Shown here: positions 31,318-44,775 of the stretch, in pieces
Layout: every line of letters begins with the position of its first letter
Numbering within the stretch: the first letter of the stretch is position 1
Assembly (NCBI GenBank): GCA_021397845.1
Contig: CM038040.1
Coordinates: forward strand, 48,751,088 to 48,815,087
Source of the DNA: Areca catechu
Lineage: Eukaryota; Streptophyta; Magnoliopsida; Arecales; Arecaceae
Direction: 5' to 3'
DNA: 64,000 nucleotides
The notes under the pieces: generated by a model
What the model was told of the DNA's origin: nothing
What the model saw: only the letters and a program-made list of their open reading frames with translations
Databases searched by the model: none
Translations under genes and position numbers: made by a program

Positions 31318-31972
31318 GCAGTTCAAAAAATCATTAGTGAGCTATTGAATGATTGTGCAAATATGATGAACTAAGACTTTTGTTGTTTACATCAAATTAT
31401 GCAGCAGTTTAAGCTTTTGTAGTGCAAGTGAATTAATTAGTAAGAAGTCATCTCCCTAACCCAGGCTGTAGGTGTCAGATCATTCAAATCTCAAAATCAC
31501 TAGCCTGAAATGAAACAATAGAATCTAAACAAATCATGCTCTATTCTTTATGTATATCATGCAATATCTGGCTAACAACATGTCAGCTTTCATTGGAGAA
31601 CTATAAAATTTTGTAGCAATTAGCAAAAACCATAAAACATTCAATCCTACATACATATATAAATAGCAGCAAACAGTGTGGCTATATATATAATCAAAAA
31701 ATAACCCAAGGTATTGCTACAACATAAGCATAGACAAGGATTTAGATTCACTTATATTGCTGATATCATCATGTAAATTCTGAGACTAAGATATACACCC
31801 AATTGAATTATTGTAATTCAAATACACATAAAAGCAGTAGACAGAATGGAGTTGTTTAGACCGTTCAGGAATTTGCTCAATAAGCAGAAGAAGACTTTGG
31901 TTTAAGAGAATTATCCAGGAACATTTGTAAAAGGATACACAAAGATGTCAAATTGAAAGTAGAAGAATGCAC
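31318..31972 (-). other. Intron remnant of galactokinase; no exon found
   Basis: AT-rich sequence between the broken LTR and the last recognisable galactokinase exon. I searched both strands by eye for the conserved C-terminal blocks of the family (the NES-Y-CSVLYECSCPEL and LTGAGWGGC regions) and did not find them. Confidence 0.6.
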
Positions 31973-32044
31973 CTGAGTTTTGATAAGACAGTATCCTTAA
32001 ATGCATGGACACGCTTGGCCTCAAGAGTAAACATGGGAGGCACG

Positions 32045-34877
32045 CTGAAGCAATATACATGGGAAGAGGATCAGATACTCAAAAGAGTGAAAGAAATTTT
32101 GCCTGACCAGACACTAGTGCCAAAAAGGAAGAATCAATTTGAGAATTGCAAGTCTGCCTTTTCATAGTGACTGTGAAAGTAAGATATTTGAACTCGAGTC
32201 CACAAAATTCAACTCCAATAAACTAAAAGTGGCTTTTGAATAATCTTCTTATCTCCATATATCATGAAAGATACAGCAAATAACTTCTGAGTGTTGAATT
32301 TACAACACTCAGTAGTTATTTATACAGTATATACTATATACAGTAGTTCAAGCATAACAAAGAACAAATTTGTATGAGAATTTATAAATGTATGGAAAAG
32401 AAAGAGCAACTTTTTTCTTCTTGGAGGGACTAAGTTGCATGGAACAAATTTATATGAACATAACAGAGCTGAAAGCTTTGAACTCAAGCTGGCACGTGCA
32501 GGGGATGGGAGTACTGCAGCAGCAAATCCTTTGGCCTCTCTCTTTGGTGCAAATGTCAAGTTCTTTAAGAAGTTTCAGGTTACATGAGTTATAATTTGAT
32601 ATATAAAACATGGTCCATGAGATTAAAACCGTGGGATTAATCTTTTTGAGATAGAGGGCAGGACGGAGGGTAATTATGGAGTTATTTTCTTCACTGTACA
32701 AGGGCTTATTGCTGCATTTTTCCTTCCCCCACTAATAGTCATCCCAATAATATTTTTAATGTGTACTTTATAAAACTTGTTTTAACAACAACTAAATACG
32801 TAAAGCCAGGACTTGAAAACCAATATTAAAAAAAAATGTTTTTGTAAAATCTACCTATAAAAACTTGTCTTGTAAAATTCCAAATTTGGCAGCCCAACAG
32901 CCCTTAGGGGACCTCTTTGGATTTTGCCAATTAGTGGTGGCTTCAAAACACGTGTAACTATTCCTTCAACATCGACTCTATTCCTATTCAAATAGAAAAA
33001 GATATTTTTATATGCAAAACCTGTATATTATTCTTTGTTATTTGATGTCTTTTATGGAAATTGTTATTCAGTGTCATAACAACTAAAAAGCTCTTGCAGT
33101 AGTAATTCCAGTTTTTTTAAAAATAATAATGGCCTCCTCTCAATAATAATAATAGTAATAGCCCATTACATTTTCTCAAAATATAATGGACCATTACAAT
33201 TGATGTCTGGTTTTGAGCATTGACAATTATATAAGGACATAAGCCAACCATGCATCGGGCATATCCACAATATCATCCTTTATTTCAAAGAAATTACACA
33301 GAATCCATTTTGATAAATTAACAAGCTTTTTTTATAAATTGCCTACTTTCTACTACATTCCTTAAGTAAGCATTGCTTTACTTCGAAATTTTCCTTTCAT
33401 TTAACAGTTTTTTTTTACTTTCAATTATTTTAATATAACATCTTGTCCATTCCATGTACTGCATGCATCTGCTTTAAGTAGTGCTAGCTTAGTTCTACAT
33501 ATATTCATACTATATTTCGCAAATCCAGACCTCCATGATTTTTTATACTATTGTGAGTTAAAGACCACTTACTTTCTTGAGAGAGTTTTAAGTTTTAGTT
33601 ATTATGTAAAGTTATATTTTTGCTTAATAATAAAATATTATATTTTTTATTTTGCATTGCATAAACCATGAATCTCACATGTTTTAAGCATGTTATGATG
33701 TATGTTATAGCATATCTCTATCTCTTCTTTATATCTGCTAAACATACATTTACGTGTGAACTTCTGGTGTGTGTGCATGTGTATATATGTAGACTGGGAT
33801 CCAGTTGAGTAGATCTCCACTTATATCTGATTAGGTCATGATTGAAGGATGGGGGTCCACTATCAATGATTCAAGCTGTTTAAGGTAATCTACTATTTCT
33901 AAATTACTTACATAAAAAATAATATACTTTGGATACCCCTAGCCTATACATCATGAGGCAAAACCATATATTATTTTGTATTATTTAAATTGCTCAATTT
34001 TTGACCACTTGATGCATAGGCTAAGGATCTCTAAATTACATGATTTTTACTGTATAAGCAGTTTAGAGATAGTATATCATATCCAATGACATGGGTAATA
34101 AATGTTGAACCAACATCCTCCAATAATGACCTGACCAGTTTTGAATGAAGATCTACTCGGATCCTAGTCTATCTCATATATACATATATAATTGGACCAC
34201 ACACTTTATATTAAATCATTATAATAGAGTTAACAATTTTAAAATCAATTATAAGCCATCCAAATGGAATATCCAAACTATTGAACATGATCTACGTTAT
34301 TAAAAATGCCTAGAAAACAAAATCCACATACCATGATTGTCCCTAACCTCTACATCAGGTCGGCAAACAAATGGTATCAACTGCACTACTATGGTAAAAC
34401 ACATGATAGGGCACATAAATTAAAATTTTATTTTATCGACCATGATCTGCACATCTTAAAACAAGGACAAATATAAATTTCACTAGGTTTTGATGATAAG
34501 ATCATAGAAAAACACAATATCATGCTATTAACACTATCCATTTTGACACCTATTTGCTGATTAAGTTACAGAGTAGGACACGTGAATTTTCATCTCTAGA
34601 AATTTTTTATAGTGTGAATCATATGCAACAGTTTGAATCTTGAATTTGACTTATCAACTATTGATTTTGAATCTTTAACTCCTTTTTCAAGAAGAAAGAG
34701 TTAACATAAAGTATGCAATGCATCTCATATACATATGTGTATGTGTGCGTGCAGTATCTCACTTCAATGAACTTAAGATTTATATTAAAATTTATCTGAT
34801 AATGAGTAAGACCTAACAAGCAAGGAACATGCACATCACAAAACATATGCAAACAACACAATAAATTTTAAAATTAC
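32045..34877 (-). other. Galactokinase intron 9
   Basis: 2.8 kb, AT-rich. No gene or clear transposon border was recognised. CA/TG-rich microsatellite-like words occur near 33,770-33,790. Confidence 0.5.
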
Positions 34878-35012
34878 CTGAAACAACTTAAAATGCCTGG
34901 CAGCTCTTAAAACATCTAATGAAGTTGGAGAATTTGCAAAAATGGCAGTAAGACTCTCTACTGTGACATTTTCAACATCTTCAGTAGTGTACGGCTCTTC
35001 TTTTAGGAGTTC

Positions 35013-37135
35013 CCATGTAACATTATAAGAATATAAATTAAACTATACAAAACAAAATAAGAGCATAAAAGTTAATTATACTGGAAAAAAGTAATCTTGG
35101 AAACCTTTAAATTACTTAGGAACTAATACTCCGATCTAGACTAGGGGGACACTGCCTAATTCACAAAATTTCAGAAAGACAAGTGAATTACTGAAACATA
35201 ATGCCATCTAGAAAGATTTTTTCTATATTGCTTAAATGGAAAATATTTTGTATTGGAGGAGCAGCACCAATTAGAACCATTTATTCCTTGGACACAAAGA
35301 ATAAAGATGGTTTAAGTAAACAAGATAAATGTAGTTTCAAATTAGATGGGTGTGTCACAAAACTAGGAAGCATTTAGTGAGGAATGGGTGCATTAGAGAC
35401 AGAAATTGCATATTGCAAGGGGAAAAGAATGGTTTATTGCTCTATATGGTAGAACCATGCATGGTTAAGTGGGATCATGCAGGCGTGCTTTCAAATATTG
35501 GTGGGATGTCCCACAAGATGCCAGGGAAGATGGGTAAGATGCTGGTGTATCATATTCCAAGAAAAAACCGAGATAGCCTCATCCCACGAGATTTAAAACT
35601 TTGAATTCCAATCCATGCCAATTAGCATACACCATGTTAGGCCAGAATCTCCATCCAACATTGGGTCGACACCACACATCAAGCCTCTTTCAAGACTAAT
35701 TATTAAAGGGCTTTTAAGCCTTTTTTATTATTTCTTATTTCAGCATGTGGTATGCTAGAACACTACAATCCCTGGGAACATGCCCATTGAAGAGATTTGA
35801 GATGATTCTAGTATAGACAAATGCTTAAATACATGTTGAAGGATCTAAGATGAGGTGGGGAAGATTTAACTGTTGAACAAATGGAAGTTGTGAGCAAGAA
35901 ATAGCAAGGTGGCCAACTTCACTGAGAGTCGGCAAAATAAGAAAGGAAATAGGGGCCGAAGCCGACCTCTAGCAGCCTTGGTGGACCTCCAATATCCCTC
36001 CCTCTCTCTTTTCATCTCTCACATACTTCCTTCCCCCCCCCCAACACCCACCCGGGGCCATGTCAAGCCGCGCTCTGCCAGCTTCACCATCTCTCTTCCT
36101 CCCTTCTTCCCTCTCCCTCCCCCTCCCTTCCCCTCTCTCTCTTTTCCTCTCTCATGTTCTTCCTCTCCCCTACCATCTCTACTATGTCAGTTCAAGCCCA
36201 GCATGGAACCAACATGGAATAGCATAAGGGCATATTGAACCATGCCACCAGCCAATCAATACGGGCCCCGATACCAACAAAGCAAACGTTGCTTGAAATG
36301 GCCTGGATGTAGACCTTGATACAAATAATCACTGAATGAGAATTCAATATCAAATAATTGGGGCAAGGTTGAGATTTGTCTATTTAATTGGTCATTGTTT
36401 TCATATTGGGTTGCACTTCATGCACATGCACACTTCTAATCACAAGTTCGATCATATAGAGTAACAATATTCCTCTCTTAACCAAGACAGCTCTATACAA
36501 GGGTGTGTACTGGATTCTTAATTTTTTGCATGTCTTTTTTGTAACGACTAAACATTTGAGCATTAGAATCTTGTTTTTTTAATAGCTTAAAACATTTATG
36601 GTTTATTGGTCTTTGTTTTGCATACTTGGTTCCACTTCATGCACATACACATGTCAAATCACAAATTACATCATTTAAGTAACCATGTTCCTCTATTGGC
36701 CATGTCAACTCTTTGCTAAAGTGACATAAGAATCTTAACGAATCCACAAAGCCATGACAGGTTTTATTTTAAGCCATCAAAATTAAGCATTTGTTTAATT
36801 TTGGAACCAGCCAGGCAGTGGTGATGACCTGGCCATCTTTCAATTCCTTCAACATGAGAATCTCATTTATATAGAGAAATTCAAGAAGTTTGTATTGATT
36901 TAACTGTAACAATCTGCAATCCCTTATAACAGTTTTAATTCATTTTAGTAAGTGAAATAGACCTTTGTACATAATTGGCGCACATGCACAACTCCTATAA
37001 GCTAGAAAAGTAGCCTCTTCTTTAGCAATAATTATTACTTATTGGAAAATAGTTTCATGAACCCCAAATTCATGGACCATGTAAGATTAAGACTATAGAC
37101 AAAGTACAAAAATAAAAGAATAATAGCAACAACAC
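35013..37135 (-). other. Galactokinase intron 8 with a diverged local duplication
   Basis: Contains a C/T-rich tract (35,995-36,180) with a run of nine C. There is also a duplicated segment: 36,380-36,480 and 36,605-36,705 share GGTTCCACTTCATGCACAT-like sequence, 'AATCACAA' and 'GTAACAAT-TTCCTCT', spaced by about 230 bases. The plus-strand frame at 35,909-36,238 reads through the C/T tract and has no domain. Confidence 0.45.
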
Positions 37136-37266
37136 CTTAACAGCAACTCCAAAATCAGAAGATCCATGGCTATCAGCAAATTTAACACACATCCCTTCAA
37201 CATCAGATAGAGTCTTCACATTGGAAATCGCCTCGGTTTCATTCCTAGCTTTATGGCAAGAACGAT

Positions 37267-38869
37267 CTGCAAGTTAAGGAAAATCACTATTATTGAAGAG
37301 GCAAACAAATGAAATAGTTTAAGAATAATGACATCAACACTCAAAAATGAGACAGAAAAAACTGCATCAGAGTGAAAATTCCACATGAATGGCGACATGG
37401 TGCATCTTCTAACAAAGCTTTAGTAACAGCCAAAAAAAAAACAGTTTGAAGTGATGGTTTATGTCCAGTTATGTACAGTAAAATACTAAACCAAAAATAT
37501 GTTGTATGTATAATTACTTTTCATCTATTTAAAGAAATAAAATTTGAAGACAAAACCTTTTTCTCGCAAGCATTTTTCCCATTAGTAATATAGCATTTTC
37601 CAACACTGCAAATGTGGTAATTGAAGTTATGTCAGAACTAAATTATATGGGATCACAAGTTTTTTTATTCTTTCACTTTTTAGTGGTGTTGGTGGTGAGG
37701 AGGCTAAATCTTCCTTCAAAATGCAGACTTTGTATTATAAATAAAGAAAAAAAAGCAGCAAACCAATGCCAGAATAGTCCCTTTTTTCCAAGCAAATGCA
37801 GCTACCGCCCTATGCTTCTTCCAAGTGGACAGACTGGTCCATGCCATTCACCACCCAATTACTATCGCTGACCATCTTTTCTTCAAATAATAATAATTTC
37901 ATTGAAATTTCTGGACTCAAATGCATTTTGTTCTCCATAACCCACCCTCCTCTTGCTCACCTTCCACGTGCATTTCATGCCCACTCCAGTTGGCAAGAAC
38001 AAGGGACAGGAAGATTTTAATTGGTCAAAAATTTGGTGAATGAAAATTCAGTTCAATTATCATGAACTAATAGATGAGTAACAGAGGCAAAAAAAGACAT
38101 GGGAGAAGGACCAAGGTATGGAAAGAATAATATTATTTTTTTTAAGAAATGGGTAACAATGGGTCAGTAGGTGGCAAAATCATTTCATTCAAATTAACCC
38201 AAAAAAAAAGAAGAAACGAAAAGTAGGAATGGATTATGTTTGCTTAAAAAAAGGCTTTTATGTAGTGGTCCTCAAAAATAGTGACCAGTCAAAATCCCTA
38301 AAAGGAAATAAAAAATAAAATCACAGAACATGTAAGCTCCCACAGCTGAAAGGTGATACAGCCAAGTCAATGCAAAAATGTCCTACAACCCACCAGTAGG
38401 CAATTAGTGTGATCAAAGTACTTGCCAAAGTACAGCGATATGCTTTTCTGGGCCATTGAAAGGTTGGAGTCACAGTAAAGACGGATGAAGCCATAAGTGG
38501 GAAAGAATGATGAAAAGGTTTTGTGAAAACCAACCACAAATTGTGAGGGTAAGGTTTGTGGATTATGGTTTTTATTGTATTCCATATGATGTCAACATTT
38601 CTTGAGATATAAACCATTACTAAGTCAATGTCTGGCTTAACAAGTACAATATCAAAGTTTTAATTAGTATAACCATTATAGCTAGATCAATTACATGGAA
38701 ATCTTGATCAGCAGAAGCGGTATTATTTCCCATGCATTCAATTCCCAAGAATCTTCTTCAACATACAATGAAACAATAACAGTGTAACATATCATGATAC
38801 ATAATGTTGGGAAAGACATTCAATCTAACTGAAGATTTCTTTCTTCAAGAAAAGGGGACACGAACTTAC
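37267..38869 (-). other. Galactokinase intron 7
   Basis: 1.6 kb, no gene or repeat recognised. Confidence 0.45.
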
Positions 38870-39055
38870 AGCAGCCAAGCGACATTCTACGACAAGATTA
38901 TTATAGTTTGTTGCAGCTGTCACTGCCTTCTGTGATTCTGCCAGTGAATGTGCAATTATAAAAGTACCACCAGCAGGTAGTCGCACATCACTTGCATGGA
39001 TAGGATTGAAATCTATTAGCTCAGCAAATCCAGTTTTGGCCATGACAGAGATTGC

Positions 39056-40238
39056 CTGTCAAATAATATGATACAAAGTCTGATGAAGGTAGTTCATTAC
39101 TGCCAAAAAACCACATATTTTCAAAATCAAACAGATGCAGAAGTCATGCAGTAAACAAACATGTTAACAAAAAATAGCAAACAGACTGGAACCGCACCCT
39201 TTTCTGTATCCTGCATCCAAATTATGCAAGATAGAGTTTTCTAAAACTACTAATTAATAGAACAACAAGAAAAAGCACAACCACTACAAGAATCCTATTA
39301 TGTCTAAGCTGGATTAATTATCATCACACAGCAGCACAAAATTTATTAACAAAGGATGATTGTTCCAAGTTACCATGCAGCTCAAATACAGGATGTAGTC
39401 AAAAACCAAAAGCTGTGCAATAATCTCCCTATATGAATACATGACCATTTTAATTCAGCAATTTTATTGTGGTTCTGTAATATTGTGATTTGCAGACATT
39501 GTGGTAAAAGATTGGTTGACCAAAACAAATTGAGCATATACATCTTAATTGAACATATAGGCATCAGAACATATCAACAAAAGCAGAGCATGACATAGGA
39601 CAGATATATCAGTTTTACTGTACAGCTTAAACATCCATGCAAAAATCAAAAACATGACCACATTATCCAATCATGATCATTTTAAACTCTGTACTTATAT
39701 ATGTAGTTCTACAAACTGGATTCATGATAAAATTTGGGCTTAAAATCCAAGTAAATTATAAGCTAATGAGATACAGAGGTATTATTAGTAAACATGCAGC
39801 AAACTCTACAAAACAACAATAGGGCTACTAATCTAGAGGGCTTAAGATCTCTAAAAGCAAGTATATTCTTATAACACTTAACAAGCGAAGAACCCATTAA
39901 TGGAGTCTTAAGAGATTGCAGGCTAAACATGGAATAGGCAAGTGATGTAAATCATTTGCAAGAAGTAATATGCAGCCACATGAGCAATGCGTTCCACAAC
40001 CTAGAGCTTGGAAAAGTGATTTTGCTTTATTATATCTCAGACTACAATTCATACAATTTGAAATCGTTAAAAGATAATAAGCCATCAAATAGATTAATCA
40101 TTACAGAATTCAGTTGATCAACATAACATATTGGAGGGTTAAGTCATGAATCCACAAGTTACTTTTCCTCAAAATAAATATGACATGACTTTAGAAAAAA
40201 AATCATACGCAAATTTGATGTGAACATAGCTATTTCAC
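39056..40238 (-). other. Galactokinase intron 6
   Basis: 1.2 kb, AT-rich, nothing recognised. Confidence 0.45.
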
Positions 40239-40307
40239 CTGATCCATGCCCCCAGATTGCGTTCCAATGAGGCATTCACATTCACACGTAAGTTGAGCAA
40301 TTTCTTT

Positions 40308-42414
40308 CTGAAAAAAAGGAAATCAGATGACCATCTTCATCACCAAGGCCCCTCTTTTATCACTGACTAAAATGTCAACTTGGAGAAAGTGGAACAAGCT
40401 TATATCATCATGTTAAATTTCTATGTGCAGGTGTAACAAGTGAAGATGATGATTAAATTAAAGGACCTTCAGCATAGATGCCAAACCAGGACCAAAGCTT
40501 GAAGAATTTAAGGCCCACATGGAACTATTATCATTCAGCTTTTTTTTATCAACTATTATGTTGCAAATACTAGCCTATGTTCTTTATCCAATTCTCACAA
40601 GCTAACTTCTACAGATTGTACATGTTGCTGACACCATGTCAATATGATTGTTGTTTAAGTAGTTAATATTCCTGCAGTTAATTCTACCAGCTTTTGCTAA
40701 CAATGTGTTGATTTCCGCCTCATGATTAGTGCATAGTGTCCTAAGTTCTAGTGTAGAACGTTTAGAACATTGACACAAAAAATAACACAAGAAAAATAAA
40801 GGAATCGATTAGTTAAGCCTGACGTACAAGTCATTTAGGAGAAAGTCAGCCATGCTCCATCTTGATAGAATAGATTAACAAGTCATCAGTTGATGCGGCT
40901 CTAGCTGCAAGTCTGTGACAATATCAATTGTGGGTTTGTAATAAATAGTTTGGCAATCCAGAATTTGGCTGAAATTGTGAATAAAGTGTTTCAATCAGGA
41001 TTTCCTGAACCGAACCGAACCATCCAATTCAGGCCATGCCATACCGTACCATGCCAGCCAAGAACCGAAATATTTCAGTCATGGAAAACAGTCTGGATCC
41101 CCAAACCATCCAAAACACCCTAGAACGGATCGAAACGGTGTGGTTCAGCCCTAAATTATGCGTTTCGGCCTGGTTCAAGCCCGGTTCAAATCTAATTTGG
41201 GTCCAATACTGTAATCATGTGAAGGAGGGTTTAATGTGATTGAAAGCCTGAGAGGCTCTCAATCTCACAAAGAAGCTTATTTTTTCCTATCCAACCCATT
41301 CTAACCTATACAACTCAAGAATCTAGTGATCAAGGAGGGACCGGAGGACAGGAGACGCAACCGGCTAGTAGTCTTCAATTAACTGGTGAGTCGCAATTTA
41401 CGCACACCATACATGATAGAAACCATGGTGTACAAGTTGGTAGAGCTCGTGGCGATACGATTTTATACAAGCGAAAGGCTCCATGAGATTGTTCAGGATA
41501 CAATGTAGCTACAAATGATTTCGCACGTGGAGTAGGATCCATAAATATATTAGGCTCATCCTCGTATTCTGGATCTTTTTACCCGCAGACACCAATAGCT
41601 TATGATCCATATAGATATGGATATAGTGCATCTAAGACATCATCTTCAATGATAGGGACTTGTGGACTTCACAACTGCAGGTTGCTGGATTACTTAATTG
41701 GAGGCCAAAATTGTTAATTTGGTTCAGTACTTAAGGTTAATATTGTACTAAATAATCATGGTATTTAACAAATTAGCAGTAACTGAAAAGATGGTTTTAC
41801 TAATCCTTGGTTCTTTAGTCCTTGTGCTACATCACAAGTATGGCCCTGTCAGATACAGCATTCTGGTGATGGTTAGCGGTGCCTGTGAAAGTACCAGCTG
41901 GTGGTACATGTTGGGGAATAGAGGAATGATGATTAGAAGATGTGGAGGAGGTAGGATTTGATTGTCAGCCAAGTCAGTTAGTGGTGACAGTTGTTGTGGA
42001 TGGTGTAATCTTCATCATGACTGTATGGCATAGCCAGCTGCAAGAATTGTGTGGTTTATTGAAATGAAACTTAATAGACCACTATCAAAAGAAGAATCTA
42101 AGTTACCATAAGGCAGTTCATGTTCTAAAAATCTGGCCCCAAGCTAGCAGTCATCCCCTGATTTGCACATTTTGAACTATTAGGACAAGAGACAAATTTA
42201 CCCAAATCTTAATTTTCAAGGAAAAATATTCAAAGATAAATAAAAACACTGATTCAATTTTGGAAATAGATATCTTTAAGACATTTTCTTTGAGTAGATA
42301 CAACCAATAATATGAATTAGATAAGGTTTTTGAACAATATAAACTACAATTTGAGACATTAGGCACAACAAATCATGACACCTTTTTTAGAATTGGATGC
42401 CTCAAAGGTACTAC
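40308..42414 (-). other. Galactokinase intron 5 with an unidentified coding-like fragment
   Basis: On the plus strand, about 41,330-41,660, a frame reads SSDQGGTGGQETQPASSLQL, then GVQVGRARGDTILYKRKAP, a stop, and SGSFYPQTPIAYDPYRYGYS. It looks like the low-complexity C-terminus of a coding gene, possibly a transposase, but I cannot name the family. The sequence before it (40,990-41,150) has repeated CCGAACC/CCATGCC words. Confidence 0.3.
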
Positions 42415-42550
42415 CTTTGGAAAATTCTTGTCAAAAACGGCCATTATAGCAATTGTGGCAGAGCAAACAAGTGCCGTAGAGCTTGATAACCCAGAGCCTA
42501 AATGACAGTAAAAAATGTAGAATTAACTGTTGAACATCTGAATAGCCATC

Positions 42551-44625
42551 TATTGGGAAATGTGTCCCAAAGCCAATTGTCTACTGTAGACAGTTGTACA
42601 TTTGATATAATTGTATATGAATTATATTATTGAATAAAATATTTATTCTGCCAGTTCATCACTATTTCATCTTTCTGTAATGAGTTCTTGAGTGATGAAG
42701 TCCTTAGGACTATTTGTATGTGATATAGAGAGGATATATCATATAGTCCTAAAATTGTTCGCGACCAAATGATACACTTATTTCAGGACGATAGTATATC
42801 AAGTATAGGTCGTTGTGTGCCATAGTCGTTGGTTGTCCTCTTGACCAAGGAGTGAGGAGACACCGGTATGGCATGCAGATGTTGTGTTTGACATTTCATC
42901 GAACGTGACTCGTCTATACTTTTTTTGCCTAAAGTTTTTAATATGGACGTAGTTATCGCTCAGACATGAGATGGTCATGGTAGCTTGCGAGCAACTCACT
43001 GTACTTTGGTGCTGGACTATCTGGATTTCTAATCCAGGGACGGAAGGTTTCTGGGTGCAGTTAAGTACTCGTGTAGCAGTGATCGGATCAAGATGGAATT
43101 GACCCCTCCAAAATGTTTGGAGCAGATATCTTACTGTGTTTCAATTTAGCAAAACCTTGGCCAGGATAGTCTCTGTAAAGTATTACAAGACTTGTGAGGT
43201 TGAGACACATTATTGATAGACTTTATGGATGGGGCAGTTTAACCCTAAGTCTTCCTGAGAATTGAGGTCAAAGGGATTAATTACAGTGTTTCCATATCTC
43301 CTGGTTCTTGATTGTTGCTCTGCAACTTCGACCTATCCGGACGTCGGGTGTCATTGCTAGATGGCGACTTTGACTGGTATTGGAAATGTTCTAATGCTAC
43401 CGGCTTAGTATTCGAACCTATGGGGTCACACACCATAGGGGTTTCTACTTGATCTAGTGATCGGAGAACGATTGGAAATCGTTCGTGGGCTCACAAAGAA
43501 AAAGTGTTTTTCGTTATCCTAGTGTCGACACTTGATATTCTTGAAAGTGTCGATACTTGTGTGGGTGTCGACACTTATTGATTTCGCAAATGTAGACACT
43601 TGATGTCACAAAAGTTGTGACATAAAATTTTTCACTAAAAGTTGATGACGCATGGAGGTGAATTAAGTAATGTGATTACTTGATAGCCCAATTTGATTGA
43701 GCTATAAAAATCAGAAACGAATCAAATGGGATTTGGTTCAAAATCGGTTTGGATCCAATTGGGTTGAACCCAATGTATGTACACTTGACCCAATTGATTT
43801 CAGTTATGAACTGAAATTAATTGAGACATTAATCTGAATTTAAATAGGTTTAAATTCAGTTTTGGGGAGTTATATAACCTCCCATGACTATAACTTCCCA
43901 TAACCACCCATAACCCCTCCATAACCACCCATAACTCCCCACTCTCCCTCTCCCTCTCCACCTATATGATGGGCTGAAATGGGAGGACGAGAATAACTGA
44001 TAATTCAGCAAAGAAATGCTGGAAAAATCAAAAGGGAGGAAAGGAAAGAAACTAAGAAAGGTTCTAGGTTTTGTATGGATATGAGGAATTTGGGAAAAGA
44101 GTGTGCATGTTTGTACGTAGTGATCTAGGTCTTGGGATTGAGTGTTTGGGAAGGGTTTCGACATCTCATCCTCCACCTCTTGAGTTTCTTCATTCATTCG
44201 GTGAGTCCGACATCGAAAGAAGAAAAGGAGTCCCGATCAAATCGTTCCACAACAAGCTAGCACTTGGAGTGGAAGTGGATCTTGAAAGAGCCCCGGTGTG
44301 AACCACCTGTAGAGGCCGAACACGTGTGCGGCTAAGCAGAGATCTTCTACCTCCTCCTGGATCTTCCGCAGCGGAGAGCGTCTCCACCTCATACGAGGTA
44401 TGGTTTTACATATAGAGATATGTTGCTTTGAAAGCTGTTCATAGCATGAGTTTATGATTTCATAGTTTATATTACTCATTCATGCAAGATCTTGGGCTAA
44501 GTAGCATAGAAAAGTTCTAAAAGCATGCTTAGATTAAATGTTAATCTTCTTTATTATGCTTCCGCTGTATATTATTTTGAAAATATTTTAAAATAAAAAG
44601 CATGCTCGCTACAGTTTTCCTTTCA
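42551..44625 (+). mobile_element. Solo LTR (copia-like) in galactokinase intron 4
   Basis: 2,075 bp beginning TATTGGGAAATGTGTCCCAA and ending TTTTCCTTTCA. It is flanked on both sides by CCATC (42,546-42,550 and 44,626-44,630), a 5-bp target duplication. The start resembles the 'TGTTGGGAAATGTGCCC' opening common in plant copia LTRs, with G to A at base 2. TATA-like GAGCTATAAAAATC lies at 43,700 and TTATATAACC at 43,868. No internal region is present, as expected after LTR-LTR recombination. It carries four GTGTCGACACTT-type motifs at 43,520-43,605, like the partial LTR at the window start. Confidence 0.85.
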
Positions 44626-44775
44626 CCATCTAGCAATAATGACAAATTAGCAAATCTGAAAAAAAATTGAAGAGTAGCACCTGTGGGAACAATCCCATCA
44701 ACAACTACATCAAGACCAACAGGCACACCAACATCTATTCTTTTTGATTTAGCAAACTCGTAAAATCCTTTGTAC

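Noticed and set aside
35909..36238. A 109-codon plus-strand frame in a galactokinase intron
   Set aside because: Half of it is a C/T simple tract; no similarity recognised.
39277..39292. CACTACAAGAAT, identical to a CACTA transposon terminus, in galactokinase intron 6
   Set aside because: No subterminal repeats, no partner end and no target duplication nearby; likely chance.
43856..44301. Frames inside the solo LTR
   Set aside because: Short, unsupported, and within an LTR that has no coding role.
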